This document shows positions 23,209-30,892 of a DNA stretch of 64,000 nt, piece after piece (the stretch's first letter is position 1; each line of letters opens with the position of its first letter). The translations under genes were made by a program, and so were the position numbers. Under the pieces are notes generated by a model, which saw only the letters and a program-made list of their open reading frames with translations, made no database searches and was not told the origin of the DNA. This DNA comes from Amycolatopsis endophytica. GTDB lineage: Bacteria; Actinomycetota; Actinomycetes; Mycobacteriales; Pseudonocardiaceae. The DNA lies in the NCBI RefSeq assembly GCF_013410405.1, contig NZ_JACCFK010000001.1, positions 1,612,001-1,676,000 on the forward strand, written 5' to 3'.

Positions 23209-24125
23209 CGGGCCGCGCCGGCCGGGCGCGCCGTGTGCGGCTCGGGCTCGGGCGCGCCCTTCACCGAGCGCACCTGCAGCGGCCGCAACCGATCGGTGCG
23301 GACCGGGGCCAGCAGCGTCGTCAGGCGGTACACCAGCACCGCCGTCAACCCGGCCAGCACGGCGGCCGAGGTGTTCAGCAGACCGGTGAGCAGGACCGCG
23401 TCGGCCATCGCCTGGACGCCGTCCTTGAAGCGCCAGCCGATGACCAGCAGCATCAGCACCTGGTTGACGGCCCACGCCGCCCACCACGCGAGCACCAGCC
23501 GCGACGGGCGGGGACGCCGGGCCGGGGCGCGGCCCAGCACGAGGTGTTCCAGCTCGGCCAGGATCGAACCGGCCATCACCAGGTTGACGCCCGGCACCAG
23601 TACCCCGGCGACGATCTCACCGGTCGAGCGCGCCGGTTCCTGACCGGCGGCGTCGGCGGCCGCGCCACGGGCGACCACCAGCCACCACAGCGCCGACCCG
23701 ATGCCGATCAGTCCGAACACGACGGTCAGCAGCGACGCGATGATCTCCAGCGCATCCGAGAAACCCACGGTCGCCGCGTTCAGGGCCGTGGTGCGGCTCA
23801 TCGCCAGCAACGCGTAGCGCCAGAACTCCGCCCCGGCGGCGACAGCGGCGAGACCGGCCAGGAACCACAGGACCGTGACCGCGTTGCGGTGCAGCACCCG
23901 CACCCGCTCCACCGGACTCGGGTAACCCGACGGCGTACCGGGCACAGCGGTCGGCACGCGCCAGGTCAGGTGCGGGAAACCCCACCGCGGCGGCACCGGG
24001 TAGGACGGCGGGCCGCCGTAGTGCTCGACCGGCCTCGACGGCCGTGGACGGAACGCACCCGGCGGCGGAGACGCCACCCAGCGGACCCGCGGCCGCGCGC
24101 GGTAGGGCCTCGGAGTCGGGTGCAT
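23205..24125 (-). CDS. DUF4328-type membrane protein
   Basis: 306 residues. A proline/arginine-rich cytosolic N-terminus of about 75 residues precedes roughly five to six membrane helices: 'AVTVLWFLAGLAAVAAGAEF', 'IIASLLTVVFGLIGIGSALW', 'IVAGVLVPGVNLVMAGSILA', 'RLVLAWWAAWAVNQVLMLLV' and 'LTGLLNTSAAVLAGLTAVLV'. The spacing and the 'ARSTGEIVAGVLVPGVNLVM' segment resemble the actinobacterial DUF4328 family of unknown function. The start ATG 24125 is six bases after the rhodanese stop, so the two genes are probably co-transcribed. Confidence 0.7.
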   Translation of the reverse strand: MHPTPRPYRARPRVRWVASPPPGAFRPRPSRPVEHYGGPPSYPVPPRWGFPHLTWRVPTAVPGTPSGYPSPVERVRVLHRNAVTVLWFLAGLAAVAAGAEFWRYALLAMSRTTALNAATVGFSDALEIIASLLTVVFGLIGIGSALWWLVVARGAAADAAGQEPARSTGEIVAGVLVPGVNLVMAGSILAELEHLVLGRAPARRPRPSRLVLAWWAAWAVNQVLMLLVIGWRFKDGVQAMADAVLLTGLLNTSAAVLAGLTAVLVYRLTTLLAPVRTDRLRPLQVRSVKGAPEPEPHTARPAGAAR

Positions 24126-24130
24126 GGGAC

Positions 24131-24481
24131 CTACAGGACCTCGGGTGGGCCGTCGTGCTCGCCGACGACCGTGCGGCCCTCGGTCTCCCAGGACTTCATG
24201 CCGCCCGCCACGTTGACCGCGTCCCAGCCGCTCGCGTTGAGCCACGCCGCCGCCCGCGCCGAACGGCCACCGGTGCGGCACACCACGTAGAGCGGCTTGT
24301 CATCGGGCAGCTGGGCCAGTTCCGCGGTGCGGGCCGGCAGCTCGCCGAGCGGGATGTGGACCGCGCCCGGCGCGTGCCCGGCGTCCCACTCGTCCTGCTC
24401 ACGAACGTCCAGCAACACCAGCCCGTCCGCGGGCAGCTCGGAGACGGACGCGGTCGGGATGTCACCTGGTTGCACGTTCAC
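24131..24481 (-). CDS. Rhodanese-domain sulfurtransferase
   Basis: About 116 residues, a single rhodanese domain. 'GLVLLDVREQDEWDAGHAPG' and 'AVHIPLGELPARTAELAQLP' are the conserved N-terminal parts. 'KPLYVVCRTGGRSARAAAWL' holds the active-site loop Cys-Arg-Thr-Gly-Gly-Arg, whose Cys would carry the persulfide, and 'GWDAVNVAGGMKSWETEGRT' closes the fold. It transfers sulfur to an unknown acceptor in the cytosol. GTG 24481 and GTG 24475 are both possible starts; the second has CAGTAT six bases ahead and could be leaderless. The open frame beyond them carries no domain. Confidence 0.88.
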   Translation of the reverse strand: MNVQPGDIPTASVSELPADGLVLLDVREQDEWDAGHAPGAVHIPLGELPARTAELAQLPDDKPLYVVCRTGGRSARAAAWLNASGWDAVNVAGGMKSWETEGRTVVGEHDGPPEVL

Positions 24482-24530
24482 ATACTGACACGCACCCCCA
24501 TCAACTGCACGTGAACCCCGGAACGAGGAG

Positions 24531-24561
24531 AAGGCCACCCCCGGCGTCCGGAGGTGGCCTT
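24531..24561 (-). terminator. Hairpin terminator of the symporter operon
   Basis: AAGGCCACC and GGTGGCCTT form a nine-base stem with a 13-base GC-rich loop, 15 bases beyond the symporter stop. The downstream T-run is weak (TTCTCC). Confidence 0.6.
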
Positions 24562-24575
24562 CCCTGGCACGTGGA

Positions 24576-26186
24576 TCAGTGCGTCGTCGCCTTCTCGGCG
24601 TGGGCGCCGGTCAGCGAACGGACCTCCATCTCCGCGTACTTCTGCGCGTTGTGCTCCTTCGACAGGATGGTGCCGAGCCAGCCCAGCAGGAACGACGCCG
24701 GGATGGACACCAGGCCGGGGTTCTCCAGCGGGAACCAGTGGAAGTCGACGCCCTTGATCATCGGCTTCGACCCGCCGGACACCGCGGGCGAGAACACGAT
24801 CAGCACGATGGTGATGACCAGGCCGCCGTACATGCTCCACAGCGCGCCCTGGGTGTTGAACCGCTTCCAGAACAGCGAGTACAGCAGGGTCGGCAGGTTC
24901 GCCGAGGCCGCCACCGCGAAGGCCAGCGCGACCAGGAAGGCCACGTTCTGGTTCTTCGCCAGGATGCCGCCGACGATCGCCAGCGCACCGATCACCAGCG
25001 CGGTGATGCGGGCGACGCGGACCTCGGCCTGCTTGCTGTCCACCTGGCCCTTCTTGATCACGTTGGCGTAGACGTCGTGCGCGAAGGACGCGGACGCGGT
25101 GATCGTCAGACCGGCCACCACCGCGAGGATCGTCGCGAAGGCGACCGCGGAGATGAACCCGAGCAGGACCGGTCCGCCCAGTTCGAGCGCCAGCAGCGGC
25201 GCCGCCGAGTTCGTCCCGCCCGGCGCCGAGTTGATCGTCTGCGGCCCCACCAGCGCACCGGCGCCGTAGCCCAGCACCAGGGTGAACAAGTAGAACACGC
25301 CGATCAGCACGATCGCCCAGACGACCGATCGCCGCGCTTCCTTGGCCGTGGGCACGGTGTAGAAGCGCATCAGGACGTGCGGCAGACCGGCGGTGCCCAG
25401 GACGAGCGCGATGCCCAGCGACAGGAAGTCGAGCTTGCTGGTCCCGGACTTGCCGTACTGCTTGCCCGGATCGAGCAGGGCCGCGCCGGTCTGGCCACCG
25501 CGGTCGACCGCGCCCTGCAGCAGGCCGGAGAAGTTGAACCCGAACTTCACCAGCACCCAGATCGTCATCGCCAGCGCGCCCAGGATGAGCAGCACGGCCT
25601 TGATGATCTGCACCCAGGTGGTGCCCTTCATGCCGCCGATGAGGACGTAGAGGATCATCAGCACGCCGACGACCGCGATGACCGCGTTCTGTCCCCACTC
25701 GCCGGTGATCCCGAGCAGCAGGTTGACCAGGCCGCCGGCCCCGGCCATCTGTGCGAGCAGGTAGAAGAACGACACCGCGAGGGTCGACACCGCCGCCGCG
25801 GCCCGGATCGGGCGCTGCCGCATCCGGAACGCGACCACGTCGCCGAGGGTGAACTTGCCGGTGTTGCGCAGGAGTTCGGCGACCAGCAGCAACGCGACCA
25901 GCCACGCGACGAGGAACCCGATGGAGTAGAGGAACCCGTCGTAACCGTTGAGCGCGATGGCGCCGGCGATACCGAGGAACGACGCCGCGGACAGGTAGTC
26001 GCCCGAGATCGCGATGCCGTTCTGCGGGCCGGTGAACGAGCGGCCCGCCGCGTAGTAGTCGGACGCGGTCTTCGAGTTGCGGCTGGCCCGGAACACGATC
26101 ACGAGCGTGATCGCCACGAAGACGGCGAAGATGATGATGTTCAGCGTCGGGTTGCTGCCCTCGACGCCCTGGGCCAGGTTCATCAC
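24576..26186 (-). CDS. Sodium/solute symporter, acetate/pyruvate type (ActP-like)
   Basis: 536 residues, about 13 membrane helices of the SSS family (LeuT fold). Diagnostic segments are 'DYYAAGRSFTGPQNGIAISG', 'DYLSAASFLGIAGAIALNGY', 'LLAQMAGAGGLVNLLLGITG' and 'GTAGLPHVLMRFYTVPTAKE', all typical of cation/acetate symporters. It imports a short monocarboxylate, probably acetate, pyruvate or propionate, with Na+ or H+. GTG 26186 overlaps the stop of the DUF485 gene as GTGA and has AAGGAG seven bases ahead; ATG 26183 is the alternative. Pairing with a DUF485 protein is the standard actP arrangement. Candidate regulatory repeats lie upstream of the pair. Confidence 0.92.
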   Translation of the reverse strand: MMNLAQGVEGSNPTLNIIIFAVFVAITLVIVFRASRNSKTASDYYAAGRSFTGPQNGIAISGDYLSAASFLGIAGAIALNGYDGFLYSIGFLVAWLVALLLVAELLRNTGKFTLGDVVAFRMRQRPIRAAAAVSTLAVSFFYLLAQMAGAGGLVNLLLGITGEWGQNAVIAVVGVLMILYVLIGGMKGTTWVQIIKAVLLILGALAMTIWVLVKFGFNFSGLLQGAVDRGGQTGAALLDPGKQYGKSGTSKLDFLSLGIALVLGTAGLPHVLMRFYTVPTAKEARRSVVWAIVLIGVFYLFTLVLGYGAGALVGPQTINSAPGGTNSAAPLLALELGGPVLLGFISAVAFATILAVVAGLTITASASFAHDVYANVIKKGQVDSKQAEVRVARITALVIGALAIVGGILAKNQNVAFLVALAFAVAASANLPTLLYSLFWKRFNTQGALWSMYGGLVITIVLIVFSPAVSGGSKPMIKGVDFHWFPLENPGLVSIPASFLLGWLGTILSKEHNAQKYAEMEVRSLTGAHAEKATTH

Positions 26187-26533
26187 TGGGCGTCTCCTTC
26201 GATCTCGCCGCGGATCTTGTCGGCGACCGGGTCCAGCTTCCGGTTGGCGTACCGCACGTACAGGCCCGTGATGAGGAACGTCGACACGAACTGCAGCAGG
26301 CCGATGAGCAGGCCGACGTTGAAGTTACCGGCGATCTTGGTCGACATGAAGCCGTGCGCGTAGTCGGCGAGCAGCACGTAGACGAGGTACCAGACGAGGA
26401 AGAGGACGGTCATCGGGAAGACGAAGGTCCGCAACCTCTTGCGGAGCTCGGCGAACTCGGGGCTCGCCTGCACCTTCTGCCAGTTGTCGCCCGGACCCGT
26501 CTCGTCGACGAGGTCCTGGTCGCTGGTGCTCAC
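26183..26533 (-). CDS. DUF485 membrane protein, symporter partner
   Basis: 116 residues. A short soluble N-terminus ('WQKVQASPEFAELRKRLRTF') is followed by two membrane helices: 'VFPMTVLFLVWYLVYVLLAD' and 'VGLLIGLLQFVSTFLITGLY'. The ending 'VRYANRKLDPVADKIRGEIE' is the classic DUF485 (YjcH-like) form. Such proteins sit directly before actP genes and probably form part of the transporter. GTG 26533 has GGGAGG about seven bases ahead. It is the first gene of the two-gene unit. Confidence 0.93.
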   Translation of the reverse strand: MSTSDQDLVDETGPGDNWQKVQASPEFAELRKRLRTFVFPMTVLFLVWYLVYVLLADYAHGFMSTKIAGNFNVGLLIGLLQFVSTFLITGLYVRYANRKLDPVADKIRGEIEGDAQ

Positions 26534-26848
26534 GGGACAACCTCCCTGTCCATGGTCTCTACCTCTTCCGGTCGTGTGATGCGGGTAGATCTTGCCGTGA
26601 AACGTGAGACTTGTTGTTAATCCTTTTGAGTGAATGATCTTACGGAGAGTTGACGATCTTACGCCGGTTTGACGTCGATATGTCCAGATCGAGAAACACC
26701 AATCGAGAAAAATTCGCCGATAGGTCAACCGAAGGTAAAGAGAACCGCCAATCGAGTGAAAACCGGATGGGTCAGAAACCCCCGGCCCCGCCGCTCGATC
26801 GTGGCGTAGGCCTGAACGTCCTGCCGCCGGAGATCGCGGAGCCGACGC
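26534..26848. other. Intergenic region upstream of DUF485/symporter unit
   Basis: 315 bases, less GC-rich than its surroundings. It separates the 593-aa symporter stop from the DUF485 start. It holds the tandem 17-bp repeats at 26628-26663 and one isolated GATCTTG at 26588. I see no gene; the open frame on the plus strand at 26650 looks like chance. Confidence 0.6.
26628..26663 (-). promoter_or_regulatory. Tandem 17-bp direct repeat, candidate regulator site
   Basis: On the minus strand CGTAAGATCGTCAACTC and CGTAAGATCATTCACTC follow one another with a two-base gap (period 19). They match at 14 of 17 positions and lie about 95-130 bases before the DUF485 start. Tandem direct repeats two turns apart are what LytTR-type regulators bind, and such a regulator is encoded 2.5 kb away. 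The link is inference. Confidence 0.45.
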
Positions 26849-28630
26849 CTACTTGCGGTGCCTGCCCCGGCCCATGCGCGCCCGCTCCTCGGCCTGCCCG
26901 AAGCGCGCCACGGCCCGGTCACGCATGAAACCGAGCCGGTCGGGGGCGTGCAGTCGCAGCATGACCGCGTTGACGTCGGCCGGTCTGCCGTTCGGGGTCG
27001 CGAGGCTGACCAGCACCGTCACCGCGAACGCGACCGGCACCGTCACCAGCGCGGGCTGGTCGGTGAACCACGGCGCCCAGTCGCCGGTGAAGCGGCTCAG
27101 CAGCCCGGCCACCAGTGCGGCCAGCACCAGCACGCCACCGATGATCATCCCCGCCATCGCGCCCGGCCAGGTCAGCCCGCGCCACCACACTCCGAGCAGC
27201 AGCAGCGGCGAGAACGTCGAGGCGGCCAGCGCGAACGACATCCCGACGCTCAGCGACAGATCGCCGGGCCGCAGCAAGAGCGCCAGCGCCAGCGGTACGA
27301 GCCCCACCACCAGCGCGGCGATCCGGAAGTCGAGGACGCGCCCCTTGGACAGGTCCGTCGACACCACACCGGCGAGGCTGACCAGCAGTCCCGACGACGT
27401 CGACAGGAACGCCGCGAACGCGCCCGCCAGCACGATCGCGCCGAGGACCTGCCCGCCCACGCCCGGCAGCATCGCCGACGGCAACCGCAGCACCGCCGCG
27501 TCCGTCTGGCCGGTCAGCAGCAGCTCCGGCACGTACATCCGGGACAACGCGCCGAGGATCGTCGGGAACAGGTAGAACAACCCGAGCAGCAGCAGCACGT
27601 GCACCGTGGTCCGGCGCGCCGCCCGGCCGTCCGGGTTGGTGTAGAAGCGGACCAGCACGTGCGGCAGCCCCATGGTGCCCAGGAACGTCGCGAAGATCAG
27701 CGAATACGTTTGCAGCAGATCCTCGAGCCCGTCCGAACCGGGTCGCAGCCACTCGGAGTTGGTGACCTTCGCGTCGCTCACCGTCGGCACCGGGGTCCCG
27801 GCCGGGAACGCCACCTGCGTGCCCTCGGCCAGTTCCTGTGTCGAGCCCTGCACCCACACCTGCTCGTGCGGCGCCGCTTCGCCGGGATGCCGGATCATCA
27901 CCTGCGTCAGGGTGTGCACGTCGAACGCCACATCGGTGCGGATGTCCACTGTGGTCCCGGACGCGAACACCGGCGGCACCGGCGAGCCGAGCGATCCGGC
28001 GGGCCCCGGCTTGCCCCCCGCCAGGAACACCGCGCACAGCACGAAAGCAGGCACCGCGATCGCGAACAGCTTGAGCCAGTACTGGAACGCCTGCACCACC
28101 GTGATCGCGCGCATCCCGCCCGCCATCACGTTCACCCCGACCAGCACGCTCACCGTCACCGCGCCGGCCCAGGCAGGCACGTTCAGCACCGTGGTCAGCG
28201 CCAGCCCGGCGCCCTGCAGCTGCGGCACCATGTACAGGATCCCTACGAACACCACGAAGAACGTGCCGCACCGGCGCAACGCGACCGAACCGAGCCGTGC
28301 CTCCAGGAAATCCGGCAACGTGTAGGCGCCCGAACGGCGCAGCGGCGCGGCCACGAACAACATCAGCGCGAGGTAACCGGCGGTGAACCCGATCGGGAAC
28401 CACAGCCCGTCGGCCCCGTCCTTGAGGATGATGCCGGTGATGCCGAGGAACGACGCCGCGGACAGGTACTCGCCGGAGATGGCGGCGGCGTTGCGGCGGG
28501 AACGGACGGTGCGGCGCGCGACGAGGAAGTCGTGGGTGGTGTTGGCGAACCGGGACGAGCGGTGACCCAGGTAGAAGGTCAGCACGGCGACTGTCGCGAT
28601 GCCGCTCAGCGCCCACGGATTCAGCTGCAC
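26849..28630 (-). CDS. Second SSS-family sodium/carboxylate symporter
   Basis: 593 residues, about 13 helices. 'DFLVARRTVRSRRNAAAISG', 'EYLSAASFLGITGIILKDGA' and 'TMGLPHVLVRFYTNPDGRAA' are the same signatures as in the ActP-like protein, so the two are paralogues at family level. It differs by a hydrophilic insert of roughly 80-90 residues around 225-315 ('VFASGTTVDIRTDVAFDVHT', 'EQVWVQGSTQELAEGTQVAF') predicted to lie outside the cell, and by a basic C-terminal tail. Actinobacterial homologues are annotated as cation/acetate symporters. GTG 28630 lies 43 bases after the small membrane protein stop, which puts it in the LytTR operon. Confidence 0.88.
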   Translation of the reverse strand: MQLNPWALSGIATVAVLTFYLGHRSSRFANTTHDFLVARRTVRSRRNAAAISGEYLSAASFLGITGIILKDGADGLWFPIGFTAGYLALMLFVAAPLRRSGAYTLPDFLEARLGSVALRRCGTFFVVFVGILYMVPQLQGAGLALTTVLNVPAWAGAVTVSVLVGVNVMAGGMRAITVVQAFQYWLKLFAIAVPAFVLCAVFLAGGKPGPAGSLGSPVPPVFASGTTVDIRTDVAFDVHTLTQVMIRHPGEAAPHEQVWVQGSTQELAEGTQVAFPAGTPVPTVSDAKVTNSEWLRPGSDGLEDLLQTYSLIFATFLGTMGLPHVLVRFYTNPDGRAARRTTVHVLLLLGLFYLFPTILGALSRMYVPELLLTGQTDAAVLRLPSAMLPGVGGQVLGAIVLAGAFAAFLSTSSGLLVSLAGVVSTDLSKGRVLDFRIAALVVGLVPLALALLLRPGDLSLSVGMSFALAASTFSPLLLLGVWWRGLTWPGAMAGMIIGGVLVLAALVAGLLSRFTGDWAPWFTDQPALVTVPVAFAVTVLVSLATPNGRPADVNAVMLRLHAPDRLGFMRDRAVARFGQAEERARMGRGRHRK

Positions 28631-28673
28631 GTTCGGGATTGTCCCCTGCCCCGGTTCCCGGTCACCCGGCCGG

Positions 28674-29171
28674 TCACGACTCGATCATGTCCACGAAGTC
28701 CCGCTCGTGCCGCTCGGCCAGCCGGTTGTAGGCCAGGCCCGTGAGCAGCAGCAACGGGAACGGCAGCAACCCGAGCAGCAGCCACGCCAGCGGAACGCCG
28801 ACCACGCGCAGCGCCGCGAAACCCGGCCACAGGTAGAAGGCCAGCGGCAGAGCGCCGAGCAGCACCAGCACCAGCGCGCTCAGCCCGATCGCGGTGCGCA
28901 GCTGGTGCTTGACCAGATCGCGGATCAGCAGCTCGCCCCAGCTGGTCTGCTGTTCCAGCCCCAGACGGGCCCGCAGCGTCGGGGGGGTCCTGCGCGAGCG
29001 CGGATCGGCCAGCACGACCCGCTGCCGCTTCGGCGGTTTCGCCGGTTCGGCCGGTTGTTCCGGTGGCGGCGCCGGGGACACCGGTTCGACCGACGCGGGC
29101 TGGTAGTTCCTGCCGAGCGTCGGGTCCGGCTCCCGGACCCCGTCGGCGCGACGCGTGAAATCCTCGGTCAT
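28674..29171 (-). CDS. Small two-helix membrane protein, probable symporter partner
   Basis: 165 residues. A proline-rich cytosolic half ('PVSPAPPPEQPAEPAKPPKR') is followed by 'HQLRTAIGLSALVLVLLGAL', 'PLAFYLWPGFAALRVVG' and 'VPLAWLLLGLLPFPLLLLTG', then 'LAYNRLAERHERDFVDMIES'. Size, helix pairing, the C-terminal acidic/basic tail and position directly before an SSS symporter make it a DUF485 counterpart, although sequence similarity to DUF485 is weak by eye. The start overlaps the response-regulator stop as ATGA. Confidence 0.75.
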   Translation of the reverse strand: MTEDFTRRADGVREPDPTLGRNYQPASVEPVSPAPPPEQPAEPAKPPKRQRVVLADPRSRRTPPTLRARLGLEQQTSWGELLIRDLVKHQLRTAIGLSALVLVLLGALPLAFYLWPGFAALRVVGVPLAWLLLGLLPFPLLLLTGLAYNRLAERHERDFVDMIES

Positions 29172-29992
29172 CGACCACCCGTGAGGCGGTCCTTGAGCTC
29201 ACGGGTGTGCCGCCGGGAGACCGGGAGCAGCTTCTCGTCGTTGCCGATCACGACCTGGTAGCCACCCTGCCCCATGCGCAGCTCGGTGATCAGGTTCAGC
29301 GCCACCAGGAACGACCGGTGGATGCGCACGAACCCGGCCTTCTCCCAGCGTTCCTCCAGCTGGGTCAGCGGGATGCGCACGAGATGGCTGTTGCCGTCCT
29401 TGGTGAACAGGCGCGCGTAGTCGCCCTGCGCCTCCACCCAGCAAACCGACGAGCGCGGCACGAGCTTGGTGGTCCCGGCGAGCTCGACCGGGATCACCTC
29501 GTCGTCGTCCGGTTCGGCGGGCGCGGCCGCACCGGTGGTGGGCGGGGCCACCGTCTTGAGCTTCTCCAGCACCCGGTCCACGGCCCGGTCCAGCCGGTTC
29601 TGGCTGCACGGTTTCAGCAGGTAGTCGACCGCGCCGAGGTCGAACGCGTTGACGGCCTCGTGCGCGTGCCCGGTGACGAACACCAGCACCGGGGCGGGAC
29701 TCATCGCGTTGAACACGCGCGCCATCTCCATCCCGGACAGACCGGGCATCTGCAGGTCGGCGAACACCGCGTCGATCGCGGGCAGGCCCTGGTCCTTGCG
29801 CTCACGGATCTCCGGATCGTCGGAGGCCAGCACGCGCAGCGCCTCGGACGCGTCGACCGCGGTGAAGACACGACCGATGTGCGGATTGCCCCGCAGCGTG
29901 TCGACCAGCAGGTTCAACCCGTGTGGCTCGTCGTCCACGGCCAGGACGAGCAGTCTTCTGGTGTCTAGTTGCGCACTCACAGTGACTCGCAT
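29168..29992 (-). CDS. LytTR-family response regulator
   Basis: 274 residues. The receiver domain has acidic 'VLAVDDEPHGL', phospho-acceptor Asp79 in 'DAVFADLQMPGLSGMEMARV', the conserved Thr in 'VLVFVTGHAHEAV' and Lys in 'AVDYLLKPCSQ'. The LytTR DNA-binding domain occupies about residues 165-270 ('VCWVEAQGDYARLFTKDG', 'LEERWEKAGFVRIHRSFLVA', 'LLPVSRRHTRELKDRL'). Such regulators bind tandem direct repeats. Related BtsR/YpdB systems control pyruvate or peptide transporters. Here it is co-translated with the partner protein and the 593-aa symporter, and the LytS-type kinase lies two genes upstream. Confidence 0.95.
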   Translation of the reverse strand: MRVTVSAQLDTRRLLVLAVDDEPHGLNLLVDTLRGNPHIGRVFTAVDASEALRVLASDDPEIRERKDQGLPAIDAVFADLQMPGLSGMEMARVFNAMSPAPVLVFVTGHAHEAVNAFDLGAVDYLLKPCSQNRLDRAVDRVLEKLKTVAPPTTGAAAPAEPDDDEVIPVELAGTTKLVPRSSVCWVEAQGDYARLFTKDGNSHLVRIPLTQLEERWEKAGFVRIHRSFLVALNLITELRMGQGGYQVVIGNDEKLLPVSRRHTRELKDRLTGGR

Positions 29993-30040
29993 CCTGCCTA
30001 GGACCGGGTGCGATGTCCATACCGCTTGCGGGCGAGGACC

Positions 30041-30892
30041 CTAAATTCCGTAGCGTGACCAAGCCGCTCGCTGTGATACCGCTTCCAGGAGCGCCTGGGC
30101 GGCTGCGGGGGCGCCGAAGCCAAGGCGGGCCAGCAGCGGCTTCTTCGGCTCCGCGATCACGATCTCCGCGTCCGGGAAACGCTGTTCGACGACCTGCCGC
30201 AGGTTGCCGATGCCGTCGACCAGCCCCAGCGCGGCGGCTTTCGCGCCGAGCCACACATCACCGGTGAACAGCTCCTCGTCGAGGTCGAGCCGGTCGCCGC
30301 GGCGCTCCTTCACCCAGTCCACGAACATCTCGTGCAACTGGGAGTGCATTTTCTTCAACCACTCGACGTCCTCCGGCTTCTCCGGGATGAACGGGTCGAG
30401 CCGCTTCTTGTTCTCACCGGCGGTGTGCACGCGCCGTTCGATGCCGAAGCGTTCCAGCAGACCGGTGAACCCGAACCCGCCGCTGATCACCCCGATGGAG
30501 CCGACCATCGACGTGCGGTGCGCGTAGATCTCGTCGGCGGCGCAGGCCAGCCAGTAGCCGCCGGAAGCGGCGACGTCCTCGCAGAACGCCAGCACCGGCA
30601 CACCCGGCTTCTTCGCCGCGAGCTGGCGGATGCGCTCCGCGACCAGACCGGACTGGGTCGGTGCGCCACCCGGCGAGTTGATCAGCAGCGCGACCGCCTT
30701 GAGCCGGTCGTGGTCGAACGCGCGGGTCAGCGCGGACTCGACGGCGGCGAGGTTGATGGTGCCGCGCGCCAGCGGCGAGGGCGTCGGCGTGATCACCCCG
30801 TGCAGCTTGACGACGGCGACCACGTCCCTGCGGTCGCCCCGGTCGCCGATCTTCGAAATCCTGCTGCTCAGCCTGTCCGTCACGCTGGTCAT
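30041..30892 (-). CDS. S49-family (SppA-like) serine peptidase without membrane anchor
   Basis: 283 residues. 'VVAVVKLHGVITPTPSPLAR' and 'LKAVALLINSPGGAPTQSGL' form the crotonase-like core. The predicted nucleophile is Ser in 'CEDVAASGGYWLACAADEIY', and the general-base Lys lies in 'HTAGENKKRLDPFIPEKPED'. No signal peptide or membrane helix is visible, unlike classical signal-peptide peptidase A, so it may act at the inner face of the membrane or in the cytosol. Its start overlaps the kinase stop (ATGA) and the response-regulator start follows 48 bases after its own stop. A peptidase translated between sensor kinase and regulator is unusual. Confidence 0.9.
   Translation of the reverse strand: MTSVTDRLSSRISKIGDRGDRRDVVAVVKLHGVITPTPSPLARGTINLAAVESALTRAFDHDRLKAVALLINSPGGAPTQSGLVAERIRQLAAKKPGVPVLAFCEDVAASGGYWLACAADEIYAHRTSMVGSIGVISGGFGFTGLLERFGIERRVHTAGENKKRLDPFIPEKPEDVEWLKKMHSQLHEMFVDWVKERRGDRLDLDEELFTGDVWLGAKAAALGLVDGIGNLRQVVEQRFPDAEIVIAEPKKPLLARLGFGAPAAAQALLEAVSQRAAWSRYGI

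Noticed and set aside
26650..26928. Plus-strand open frame in the symporter intergenic region
   Set aside because: Runs across the regulatory gap into the antisense of a symporter; no start signal or domain.
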